A DNA stretch of 64,000 nucleotides from Pseudomonas viridiflava. Its GTDB lineage: Bacteria; Pseudomonadota; Gammaproteobacteria; Pseudomonadales; Pseudomonadaceae. Under the pieces are notes generated by a model, which searched no databases, was not told where the DNA came from, and was given only the letters and a program-made list of their open reading frames with translations. The translations under genes were made by a program, and so were the position numbers. The stretch lies in assembly GCF_900582195.1 (NCBI RefSeq), contig NZ_UTHA01000289.1, forward strand, positions 1 to 64,000, given 5' to 3'. Shown in pieces: positions 16,859 to 24,499 of the stretch; positions within the stretch are counted from its first letter, which is position 1, and each line of letters opens with the position of its first letter.

Positions 16859-16884
16859 TTGACCGGAATAGGCGTTCCGGTCAA
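16859..16884. promoter_or_regulatory. 26-base perfect inverted repeat
   Basis: TTGACCGGAA, spacer TAGGCG, TTCCGGTCAA: ten of ten bases pair. It has no T-run, so a terminator is unlikely. It lies in the etfQO/etfBA control region and could be an operator for a dimeric regulator of the etfBA side. Confidence 0.5.
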
Positions 16885-17176
16885 GATACGGGCGGTTTTG
16901 CGCTCGTCGTAGGCAGACTGGCGGTTTCAAGAGCACGTCTAAAGACAGGGCACAGGCGGTTGAGAGTGCTGCGCAGCGCAGTCTGGCGCGCAGTTTACAC
17001 AGCGTGAGGATCAATGACCTGTCGGTCACCACTGACGAACGGTCGCATCCCTTCACAGCGTGGAATCACTTCGCACCCCGGTCGGCGTTTTTAGAGGTGC
17101 CCTTTTAGCCTGATGAGCATCAACCGCCAGGTTCGCCTAGGCGACTTTCTTTTCACCGGAGAGTAACGAGGAATCC

Positions 17177-17926
17177 ATGAAGGTTCTTGTAGCTGTCAAA
17201 CGCGTTGTGGATTACAACGTCAAGGTCCGCGTCAAGGCGGACAATTCCGGCGTCGATCTCGCCAACGTCAAGATGTCGATGAACCCGTTCTGCGAAATCG
17301 CAGTGGAAGAAGCCGTACGCCTGAAAGAGAAAGGTGTTGCGACTGAAATCGTCGTCGTCTCCATCGGCCCGACCACCGCTCAGGAGCAGCTGCGTACCGC
17401 ACTGGCTCTGGGTGCCGACCGTGCCATCCTCGTCGAATCCGCTGAAGATCTGACCTCGCTCGCAGTGGCCAAGCTGCTCAAGGCTGTGGTCGACAAGGAA
17501 CAGCCTCAGCTGGTGATCCTCGGCAAGCAGGCCATCGACAGCGACAACAACCAGACCGGCCAGATGCTCGCTGCATTGAGCGGCTACGGTCAGGGCACGT
17601 TCGCCTCGAAAGTCGAAGTCTCGGGCGACAGCGTTGCCGTGACCCGCGAAATCGACGGCGGCGCGCAGACTGTTTCCCTGAAACTGCCGGCAATCGTCAC
17701 CACCGACCTGCGTTTGAACGAGCCGCGCTACGCGTCCCTGCCAAACATCATGAAAGCCAAGAAGAAGCCTCTCGAAGTGCTGACTCCGGACGCTTTGGGC
17801 GTTTCCACCGCCTCCACCAACAAGACCCTGAAAGTCGAAGCGCCGGCTGCACGCAGCGCAGGCATCAAGGTCAAGTCGGTGGCTGAACTGGTCGAGAAAC
17901 TGAAAAACGAAGCGAAGGTAATCTAA
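17177..17926 (+). CDS. etfB: electron transfer flavoprotein, beta subunit
   Basis: 249 residues starting MKVLVAVKRVVDYNVKVRVK, the standard EtfB beginning. It carries the AMP-binding fold and the ETF beta signature around TVSLKLPAIVTTDLRLNEPR followed by YASLPNIMKAKKKPLE. With EtfA it forms the soluble FAD/AMP heterodimer that takes electrons from acyl-CoA and other dehydrogenases. The EtfA start follows its stop with no gap. Confidence 0.97.
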   Translation: MKVLVAVKRVVDYNVKVRVKADNSGVDLANVKMSMNPFCEIAVEEAVRLKEKGVATEIVVVSIGPTTAQEQLRTALALGADRAILVESAEDLTSLAVAKLLKAVVDKEQPQLVILGKQAIDSDNNQTGQMLAALSGYGQGTFASKVEVSGDSVAVTREIDGGAQTVSLKLPAIVTTDLRLNEPRYASLPNIMKAKKKPLEVLTPDALGVSTASTNKTLKVEAPAARSAGIKVKSVAELVEKLKNEAKVI

Positions 17927-18856
17927 ATGACTATCTTGGTTATTGCTGAACACGACAACAAAGTGCTGGCCCCGGCCACACTGAACACCGTGGCTGCTGC
18001 GGTCAAAATCGGCGGCGACGTCCACGTTCTGGTTGCAGGTCAAGGCGCTGGCGCCGTGGCTGAAGCCGCGGCGAAAATCGCTGGCGTGAGCAAAGTCCTC
18101 AATGCTGATAACGCCGCTTACGCGCATCAGCTGCCGGAAAACGTCGCTCCGCTAGTAGCCGAGCTGGGCGCTGGTTACAGCCACATCCTGGCCGCCGCCA
18201 CTTCCAACGGCAAAAACATCCTGCCGCGCGTTGCTGCGCAGCTGGACGTTGACCAGATCTCCGAGATCATTTCCGTCGAAAGCGCTGACACGTTCAAGCG
18301 TCCGATCTACGCCGGTAACGCCATCGCCACCGTACAGTCGACCGCTGCGATCAAAGTGATCACCGTGCGTGCCACCGGTTTCGACCCGGTTGCTGCTGAA
18401 GGTGGTTCGGCTGCCGTTGAAGCCGTTGCTGCTGCGCACAACGCTGGCACTTCGAGTTTCGTCGGCGAAGAGCTGGCCAAGTCCGACCGTCCGGAACTGA
18501 CCGCTGCCAAGATCGTCGTTTCCGGCGGTCGCGGCATGCAGAACGGCGACAACTTCAAACACCTGTACGCCCTGGCCGACAAGCTGGGCGCTGCTGTCGG
18601 TGCTTCGCGCGCCGCGGTCGACGCAGGTTTCGTACCGAACGACATGCAGGTTGGTCAGACCGGCAAGATCGTTGCGCCACAGCTGTACATCGCCGTCGGT
18701 ATCTCTGGCGCGATCCAGCACCTGGCCGGTATGAAAGACTCCAAAGTGATCGTTGCGATCAACAAGGACGAAGAAGCGCCGATCTTCCAAGTGGCCGATT
18801 ACGGTCTCGTGGCGGATCTGTTCGAAGCCGTCCCTGAGCTGGAGAAGCTGGTCTAA
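17927..18856 (+). CDS. etfA: electron transfer flavoprotein, alpha subunit
   Basis: 309 residues, normal length. Starts MTILVIAEHDNKVLAPATLN. The C-terminal FAD-binding domain shows GGRGMQNGDNFKHLYALAD, VGASRAAVDAGFVPNDMQVG and the signature LYIAVGISGAIQHLAGMKDS. It begins directly after the etfB stop codon, so expression is coupled. A strong terminator ends the operon. Confidence 0.97.
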   Translation: MTILVIAEHDNKVLAPATLNTVAAAVKIGGDVHVLVAGQGAGAVAEAAAKIAGVSKVLNADNAAYAHQLPENVAPLVAELGAGYSHILAAATSNGKNILPRVAAQLDVDQISEIISVESADTFKRPIYAGNAIATVQSTAAIKVITVRATGFDPVAAEGGSAAVEAVAAAHNAGTSSFVGEELAKSDRPELTAAKIVVSGGRGMQNGDNFKHLYALADKLGAAVGASRAAVDAGFVPNDMQVGQTGKIVAPQLYIAVGISGAIQHLAGMKDSKVIVAINKDEEAPIFQVADYGLVADLFEAVPELEKLV

Positions 18857-18878
18857 TCCAGCGGCTTCACTTATAAAG

Positions 18879-18908
18879 AGCCCGGCCTGTTGGTCGGGCT
18901 TTTTTTTG
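18879..18908 (+). terminator. terminator of etfBA
   Basis: AGCCCGGCC, loop TGTT, GGTCGGGCT, then eight Ts. It begins 22 bases after the etfA stop. Confidence 0.9.
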
Positions 18909-18936
18909 TCTCGGATTTGAGTGGGAGCGATTTGCC

Positions 18937-19770
18937 ATGGATCTGCGCTGCGGATTGCGTTACTCGGTATTGCTGGGATTGGCCCTGTTGCCAGGTTTGG
19001 CGACAGCCGCCGGCAAGTGCGAGCGCCTCGTCGTAACCGGCAGCCCGGATGCGCCGCCGTACCTATGGCAAGACCCGCAGAATCCCAAGCAATTGATCGG
19101 TGCCAGCGCCGACCTGTTGCAACAAGTCGCCAAGGACTTGGGCATCAAAGTCGAGTTGCTCTACGCCGGCAAACGCTCGCAAGCCCTCGACGAAGTGCGC
19201 AGCGGCCGCATGGATATGCTGGCCGATGCGCCGCTGACCTTCAGTGAGCTGGAAAACCTTGACTACATCTATCCGCCGCTGCTGGAAAACGATTACCTGG
19301 TGTGGACGCGCAAAGACTCGACCCTGATCTACAGCGAAGCGAAGGACTTGCACGGCCACGCGGGTGCGCTGTCGGAAAAGTCGCGAATCACCCAGGCATT
19401 CGGCACTTTCGCCGAGCAGAATCTGACCCTGACCCGGACAGCCAACCTCACTCAGGCCTTTCAGAAACTGCTCCTCGGTGAAGTCGAATATGTACTCGCT
19501 GGCCGTTACTCAGGCATGGCCGCCGCGCAGGCATTGGGCATGGCCAATGACCTGCTGGTCTTTGAACAACCGATCGACCGCCCGGGTCTGTTTCTCGCGG
19601 TTTCCCATAACTCGGCGTGCAACGATCCGTGGTTGCGCGGACAGCTAGCCAAAAAGATGACAGAATTGCCCGCGTCCGGACTGACGGAAGCCGCGCTGCA
19701 ACGCAATATCGAGCGCTGGAAGGCGCAGCAGCAACAGCCGCAACCACCTGTCAGTGCCCCAAAACAGTAG
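18937..19770 (+). CDS. periplasmic solute-binding protein, family 3 (orphan)
   Basis: 277 residues with a signal peptide ending LATAAG. The mature part follows the SBP_bac_3 pattern: LVVTGSPDAPPYLW, a GASADLLQQVAKDLGIKVEL ligand lobe, and RSGRMDMLADAPLT. A Gln/Pro-rich tail ends it. No permease or ATPase gene is nearby; the next two genes are lipoproteins 9 bases downstream and apparently in the same operon. It may therefore sense rather than transport, or serve a remote permease. Ligand unknown. Confidence 0.8.
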   Translation: MDLRCGLRYSVLLGLALLPGLATAAGKCERLVVTGSPDAPPYLWQDPQNPKQLIGASADLLQQVAKDLGIKVELLYAGKRSQALDEVRSGRMDMLADAPLTFSELENLDYIYPPLLENDYLVWTRKDSTLIYSEAKDLHGHAGALSEKSRITQAFGTFAEQNLTLTRTANLTQAFQKLLLGEVEYVLAGRYSGMAAAQALGMANDLLVFEQPIDRPGLFLAVSHNSACNDPWLRGQLAKKMTELPASGLTEAALQRNIERWKAQQQQPQPPVSAPKQ

Positions 19771-19779
19771 GGATTCTTA

Positions 19780-20136
19780 GTGAGTATTCGACCTCTTTTC
19801 ACGGCTGTGGCCGTTCTGGCTCTGGCCGGTTGCGCAACCGATCCGGCACCCATCGAACAAATGCGCCTGACCGAGCAAGCCATCAGCCAGGCCAAGGCTG
19901 TTGGCGCTACTGCCGACGAAGTGCCGGAAATGAAACTGGCCGAAACCAAATACAACCGCGCCAAGGGCAGCATGGCCGACGAGTCCTACCGCAACGCGCG
20001 CATGCGTGCCGAGCAGGCCGAACTGGATGCACGTCTGGCTGAAGCCAAAGTGCTGACGCAAAAAAGTGAAGAACAGGTGAATGTGCTCAACACCCGCATC
20101 GTCCGTCTGCGCAAGCAACTGGGAGATGCCCAATGA
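19780..20136 (+). CDS. DUF4398-type lipoprotein
   Basis: 118 residues starting (GTG) MSIRPLFTAVAVLALAGCAT; the lipobox LAGC makes Cys18 the lipid anchor. The mature part is one long alpha-helical stretch rich in Ala, Glu, Lys and Arg, likely a coiled coil (AEQAELDARLAEAKVLTQKS). This is the DUF4398 pattern. Its stop overlaps the start of the OmpA-like gene by four bases (ATGA). Likely an outer-membrane lipoprotein partner of the next product. Confidence 0.8.
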   Translation: MSIRPLFTAVAVLALAGCATDPAPIEQMRLTEQAISQAKAVGATADEVPEMKLAETKYNRAKGSMADESYRNARMRAEQAELDARLAEAKVLTQKSEEQVNVLNTRIVRLRKQLGDAQ

Positions 20137-20945
20137 GCCTCAAGTCGAACGTTCTCGGTGCTCTGCTCCTCGCCGGTTGCGCGGGCTTGTACGGCTGCGC
20201 CGGTCAACACAGCGAATCCGCGCTGCAAGAGGCCGGCGCCGACTTCCAGAAGGTCAAGGAAGACTCCAACGTGCTGCGCATCGCGCCGAAAGACGTGATC
20301 CGCGCCGGTGAATCCCTGGCCCGTGCCGATCGTCTGTCGACCTACTGGGGCAGCGGTGCGGACGTGGTGCATTACGCCTACCTGAGCCAGCGCTACAGTG
20401 AAATCGCCCGCGAGCATACCAATCAGGTGCTCAACGAAGAGCGTGCGGCCAAACTCGAACTGGAACGTCAGCGCCTGCAACTGGCCCTGCGTGAGTCGAA
20501 ATTGCTGAGCGTGCAGCAGCAGGGTAAATGGCTCGAAGAGCAAATTGTCGCCCTGGCCACCACGCAGACTGATCGTGGTCTGGTGATGACCCTTGGCGAT
20601 GTGCTGTTCGATACCGGCGAAGCGGAGCTGAAGAATTCGGCCAACCGCGTGGTGTTGAAGATTGTGCAGTTCCTGCAACTGAACCCGAAACGCGTGGTGC
20701 GCATCGAGGGCTACACCGACAGCACCGGCGGCAAACAGGAAAACCTCAAACTGTCCCGGGACCGCGCACAATCGGTGGCGGACGTGCTGATGGACCTGGG
20801 CATCGACGACAAACGCATTCAGGTCGAAGGCTACGGCGATGAGTATCCGGTGGACGCCAACGCTTCCGAGCGCGGGCGGGCACAGAACCGTCGCGTGGAA
20901 ATTGTCTTCTCCGACGAAAAAGGCCAGCTCGGCGCGGCCCGTTAA
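20133..20945 (+). CDS. OmpA-family peptidoglycan-binding lipoprotein with DUF4398-like helical part
   Basis: 270 residues. The signal sequence has two possible lipidation cysteines, Cys16 (LLAGC) and Cys22 (LYGC). Residues about 30-145 are helical and resemble DUF4398. Residues about 150-260 are an OmpA_C domain: DVLFDTGEAELKNSANRVV, IEGYTDSTGGKQENLKLS and GRAQNRRVEIVFSD, with the Asp and Arg that grip diaminopimelate. It links the outer membrane to peptidoglycan. Confidence 0.9.
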   Translation: MSLKSNVLGALLLAGCAGLYGCAGQHSESALQEAGADFQKVKEDSNVLRIAPKDVIRAGESLARADRLSTYWGSGADVVHYAYLSQRYSEIAREHTNQVLNEERAAKLELERQRLQLALRESKLLSVQQQGKWLEEQIVALATTQTDRGLVMTLGDVLFDTGEAELKNSANRVVLKIVQFLQLNPKRVVRIEGYTDSTGGKQENLKLSRDRAQSVADVLMDLGIDDKRIQVEGYGDEYPVDANASERGRAQNRRVEIVFSDEKGQLGAAR

Positions 20946-20960
20946 GGGTTGCGTCTCTGG

Positions 20961-20995
20961 AAAGCCCGGGCTGTCATGCAGTGCCGGGCTTTTTT
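20961..20995 (+). terminator. terminator after the OmpA-like gene
   Basis: AAAGCCCGG and CCGGGCTTT arms with a 16-base loop region, then a T-run, 16 bases after the stop. Confidence 0.8.
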
Positions 20996-21147
20996 ACGTC
21001 TGTCGAATGGCCCGCAAATCAGTACAGTCGGGGGCAGACACCGCACTGTATGGTCGAGTAATGTGGCAACTGTCCCAGTACACTTCTAAACTGTTCCGGT
21101 ATTGTTTCACACAAGAATAAAATGCCCGTGAAATCGAGTGCTGCGTC

Positions 21148-22587
21148 ATGACCAATCTCTTGCTCTATCAACGTATTGCTCAGCAACTGGCCGAAGACAT
21201 CCGCCGTGGTGTCTATCAACCGGGGGAGCGCGTGCCTTCGGTGCGCAAGATGAGTTCGCAGCTCAACGTCAGCCATGCGACGGTGTTGCAGGCCTACGCC
21301 AACCTCGAGGATCAGGGCTTGATCCGCGCGCGTCCGCAGTCTGGTTATTACGTACACCAGACGCCCGCGCTGACCGCGCCGACGCCGGACATTGCCCGGG
21401 TCGAACGGCCGGGGCTGGTCACCCGCAGCAGCATCATTCAACAGGTGCTGGTCGAGTCGCGCCGCGAAGGTGTGTTCCCGCTCGGTGCCGCCGTGCCGAG
21501 TGTCGATTACTTGCCGGTGCGCGCACTGCATCAGCAACTGGCCAAGGTCACCCGTTTCCATAGCCCGCGTGCCTTCAGCTACATGTTCAGCCCGGGTTTT
21601 GAACCGCTGCGCCGGCAAGTGGCGATCCGAATGCGCGATGCCGGCGTGGTGGTCGATCCGTCGGAAGTGGTGATCACCCATGGTTGCGTCGATGCCCTGC
21701 AGATGTCGTTGCGTGTGCTGACCCGTCCGGGCGATCTGATTGCCGCTGAATCGCCGACCTATTACGGTCTGCTGCAACTGGCCGATCTGCTCGGCTTGAA
21801 GGTCATCGAAATCCCTAGTGATCCGGCCACCGGCATGAGCCTCGAAGCCCTGCAACTGGCCGCCAACCAATGGTCGATCAAAGCGCTGGTGCTGACCACG
21901 CGCCTGAGCAATCCACTAGGCGGCACGATGCCCGAAGAGCGACAGAAGCAGTTGCTGCGGTTGGCTTCGGATTTCGATATTCAGATCGTCGAAGACGATA
22001 TCTATGGCGAACTGATGTTCGAGCAAGGCAAAACCAAAGCGCTCAAGGCTTATGACCGACTGGACCGGGTGATCTATTGCTCGAGTTTCTCCAAGACCTT
22101 GTCACCCGGGGTGCGCATTGGCTGGATGATCGCCGGCAAGTATCAGCAGGAAATCCAGCGCTTGCAGACCTTCAGCACCCACTCGGCGTGTAGCGTGACG
22201 CAAATGGCGATTGCCGCTTATCTGGAAAACGGCGGTTATGACCGGCATTTGCGGTACATCCGCCAGGAATACCGGAAAAACCTCAGCGCCTTCCAGTTGG
22301 CGGTGCAGCAGTACTTCCCCGAAGGCACGCAAATGACCCGGCCCACGGGCGGTTTCATCCTCTGGGTGAGTCTGCCGGGCCGGGTCAATACACAGGAATT
22401 GCATGTGCGTGCGTTGCAGCAGGGCATCAGCATCGCGCCGGGACTGATCTTCAGTAATACCGAGCAATTCAACCACTGTATCCGCCTGAACTGCGGCATT
22501 CCGTGGAACCGCGAGGCGGAGCGGGCGTTGATGACTCTGGGGTTGCTGGCCACCCAACTGTGTCAGGAAACCGCTGGCGGAATCTGA
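21148..22587 (+). CDS. MocR/PdxR-type GntR regulator with aminotransferase domain
   Basis: 479 residues. Residues about 1-75 are a GntR winged helix (RRGVYQPGERVPSVRKMSSQ, then LNVSHATVLQAYANLEDQGL). Residues about 100-470 are a fold-type I PLP domain; SSFSKTLSPGVRIGWM places the PLP lysine at Lys316, and QIVEDDIYGELMF contains the pyridine-binding Asp. MocR proteins sense PLP, amino acids or taurine-like ligands. The target is not evident: neither neighbour is an amino-acid or vitamin B6 gene. Confidence 0.9.
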   Translation: MTNLLLYQRIAQQLAEDIRRGVYQPGERVPSVRKMSSQLNVSHATVLQAYANLEDQGLIRARPQSGYYVHQTPALTAPTPDIARVERPGLVTRSSIIQQVLVESRREGVFPLGAAVPSVDYLPVRALHQQLAKVTRFHSPRAFSYMFSPGFEPLRRQVAIRMRDAGVVVDPSEVVITHGCVDALQMSLRVLTRPGDLIAAESPTYYGLLQLADLLGLKVIEIPSDPATGMSLEALQLAANQWSIKALVLTTRLSNPLGGTMPEERQKQLLRLASDFDIQIVEDDIYGELMFEQGKTKALKAYDRLDRVIYCSSFSKTLSPGVRIGWMIAGKYQQEIQRLQTFSTHSACSVTQMAIAAYLENGGYDRHLRYIRQEYRKNLSAFQLAVQQYFPEGTQMTRPTGGFILWVSLPGRVNTQELHVRALQQGISIAPGLIFSNTEQFNHCIRLNCGIPWNREAERALMTLGLLATQLCQETAGGI

Positions 22588-22665
22588 ACGAGCGGTGGGT
22601 CGTGCTTGTCTTGTGGCGTCCAACAAGCGAGCATATGGCCCTCTGCCGTTAGTGTCGTTGGGTCC

Positions 22666-23136
22666 ATGAAAGCGATTTTTTCTGCTGCTTGGGTTTTGCT
22701 GGGTTTACTGATGATCGGTCATGCGCCTGGGGTCATGGCAGCTGCAGTTCAGGAAAAACCCGCTGCGACGAGTCCCGCTAAAAAAGCCACGACTGCGCAG
22801 AAGGCCGTTCCCGCCAGGAAAGCCCAGCAGAAAGTCATCAAGAAGCGCAAGCCAGTCGCCTCGAAATCGAAACCCGCCAGTGAGGTGGTAAAAACCAAGT
22901 TGCCGTCGGCCAGACTCGATTTGAGCCTGCCCAAGGACATGGTCGAGGAATTGAAGCCCAAGGGAACTGTTGAATTGCCCAAGCGCGAGCCAATTCTGCC
23001 GCAGATGTTTGGCGAGAAAAACAACGGATTCCAGCTCAATGGTCGCTTGCTCAACAACGAAATGCAGCTGCAATTGCGCAACGAAGACCGTCGGGAAATC
23101 GAAGGTGCGGCGCTGGATTTCGAATTCAAACAGTGA
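22666..23136 (+). CDS. secreted Ala/Lys-rich protein of unknown function
   Basis: 156 residues. The ATG at 22666 opens a clear signal peptide (MKAIFSAAWVLLGLLMIGHA, cleavage near VMAAA). The middle is a Lys/Ala/Pro-rich repeat-like stretch (KKATTAQKAVPARKAQQK); the end is more ordered (FQLNGRLLNNEMQLQLRNED). Pseudomonad relatives are sometimes labelled translation initiation factor 2 because of the Lys/Ala bias, which is misleading. Basic, exported, probably cell-envelope associated; function unknown. Confidence 0.6.
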   Translation: MKAIFSAAWVLLGLLMIGHAPGVMAAAVQEKPAATSPAKKATTAQKAVPARKAQQKVIKKRKPVASKSKPASEVVKTKLPSARLDLSLPKDMVEELKPKGTVELPKREPILPQMFGEKNNGFQLNGRLLNNEMQLQLRNEDRREIEGAALDFEFKQ

Positions 23137-23299
23137 AACCCCATCTGTGACCCGCAGATCAGACGCTTTGTCGGAGACTGGTCAGTCATTTTCATTTATT
23201 GGTTGAAACCCTGGTTCAGGGAATTTGAAACAGCCGTTTTAGCGGTTACTCTGTTCCGCGTCTCTTTAACACATCGCCCGTCGCGAGGATTTTTCCGTC

Positions 23300-23554
23300 A
23301 TGAAATGCCGTGAAGGCTGTGGCGCTTGCTGCATTGCCCCGTCCATCAGTTCGCCGATTCCCGGCATGCCTGACGGCAAACCTGCCGGCGAACGTTGCGT
23401 GCAGCTCTCGGTCGAAAACCTGTGCAGCATTTTCGGCCGCCCGGAGCGCCCGGCAGTCTGTTCGGGCTTTGCTGCTGATGTCGAAGTCTGCGGCAGCAGC
23501 TCGGAAGAAGCGATCAGGTTGATCGGCTGGTGGGAGCAGATGACGGCGGCGTGA
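23300..23554 (+). CDS. YkgJ-family cysteine cluster protein
   Basis: 84 residues starting MKCREGCGACCIAPSISSPI. Cysteines occur in CREGCGACC, at GERCVQLSVENLCSIF and in RPAVCSGF, the zinc/iron-chelating YkgJ (PF03692) arrangement in a short version. The product is cytosolic. The role of the family is not settled; metal binding is inferred from the cysteines. It precedes the START-domain gene by 41 bases. Confidence 0.85.
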   Translation: MKCREGCGACCIAPSISSPIPGMPDGKPAGERCVQLSVENLCSIFGRPERPAVCSGFAADVEVCGSSSEEAIRLIGWWEQMTAA

Positions 23555-23595
23555 TGTGTCAAACGAACGGAACTTCAACAATAAGGAATAAGAGT

Positions 23596-24201
23596 ATGGG
23601 TTCGCTGCATCGTATCGCTGTGTTGTGTGGCTTGACCGCTGTGTTGGCCACCTCTGTCGCTCAGGCTGAAGACTGGAAAGTCGCCAAGAACGAGGACGGC
23701 ATCAAGGTTTCCCTCAGTGAAGTGCCGGGTTCGGACTACAAGTCCTACCAGGGCGTTGCGCTGATGAAAACCACCGTCGCCAAACTGCGCGCACTGCAGG
23801 AAGACGTCTCCGGCGCGTGCGCCTGGATTCACGAGTGCAAGACCCAGAAACTGCTCAAGCACGAAGGCGACAAGAGCTGGACCTATAGCCAGTTCAATAC
23901 GCCTTGGCCGGTAACTCCGCGTGACTCGGTGATCGAAGTCACCACCGTCGAGGGCGCCGACGGCAGCCTGACCCGCAACCTCAAAGGTCTGCCGACGTAC
24001 GTTCCTGAAGAAAAAGGCTTTGTCCGCGTGCAGCAGGTCAATGGCTTCTGGAAGTTCGTACCGAAGGGCGACCAGGTTGAAGTCACTTATCAAGTGCACA
24101 CCGAGCCAGGCGGCAGCGTGCCGGCGATGGTTGCCAACAAGTTCGTCGTCGATGCGCCGTTCAACACCTTGAAAGCTCTGAAAGAACGCGCCGAGAAGTA
24201 A
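23596..24201 (+). CDS. exported START-domain lipid-binding protein
   Basis: 201 residues. MGSLHRIAVLCGLTAVLATS plus VAQAED is a signal peptide with an AQA cleavage site. The mature part follows the START fold: WKVAKNEDGIKVSLSEVPGS, PWPVTPRDSVIEVTTVEG, and a C-terminal helix FVVDAPFNTLKALKERAE. START proteins bind lipids or other hydrophobic molecules in a deep cavity. AAGGA lies eight bases before the ATG at 23596; the open frame from 23530 overlaps the previous gene and is not preferred. Confidence 0.8.
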   Translation: MGSLHRIAVLCGLTAVLATSVAQAEDWKVAKNEDGIKVSLSEVPGSDYKSYQGVALMKTTVAKLRALQEDVSGACAWIHECKTQKLLKHEGDKSWTYSQFNTPWPVTPRDSVIEVTTVEGADGSLTRNLKGLPTYVPEEKGFVRVQQVNGFWKFVPKGDQVEVTYQVHTEPGGSVPAMVANKFVVDAPFNTLKALKERAEK

Positions 24202-24220
24202 AGTCGCGTTTACAAGCAAG

Positions 24221-24250
24221 CGCCCCGATCGATACGGGGCGTTTTGTTTT
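24221..24250 (+). terminator. terminator after the START-domain gene
   Basis: CGCCCCG, loop ATCGATA, CGGGGCG, then TTTTGTTTT; 19 bases after the stop. Confidence 0.88.
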
Positions 24251-24499
24251 GTATCTATATTGTGTTTCCAGATATGCGTTGCACGAAATTTTCACAAAGT
24301 GTTCCCGACAATTCGCCCGCGCTGTTTGCCCCGGCTGTAGATGAAAGTGTCTGGCTGCGGGGCAGTAATCAATGGCAATGGTGCGGGTGATCGTGCAACA
24401 TTTGCGCACTGCGCAAGCCCCGGGGTCGGGAATGACCAATAGAGGGCATGGCGCCGCTGTATTTTTGCAACTTCAACTTCCAATGGGTCCTAAAACGAC

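Larger units (their letters stand above)
16627..17176. other. 550-base divergent control region between etfQO and etfBA
   Basis: No supported gene. It holds the etfQO promoter, a PsrA-type palindrome and a 26-base perfect inverted repeat, each listed separately. A 78-codon open frame at 16676-16912 overlaps all three signals and is rejected as a gene. Confidence 0.7.

Noticed and set aside
16676..16912. 78-codon plus-strand frame with GGAGG before its ATG in the etf control region
   Set aside because: It runs through the etfQO promoter, the PsrA site and the perfect inverted repeat, and the peptide has no recognisable pattern. The ribosome-like site is probably chance.
22666..23136. Naming the Lys/Ala-rich protein translation initiation factor 2
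   Set aside because: It has a signal peptide and no GTPase motif; the similarity is low-complexity only.
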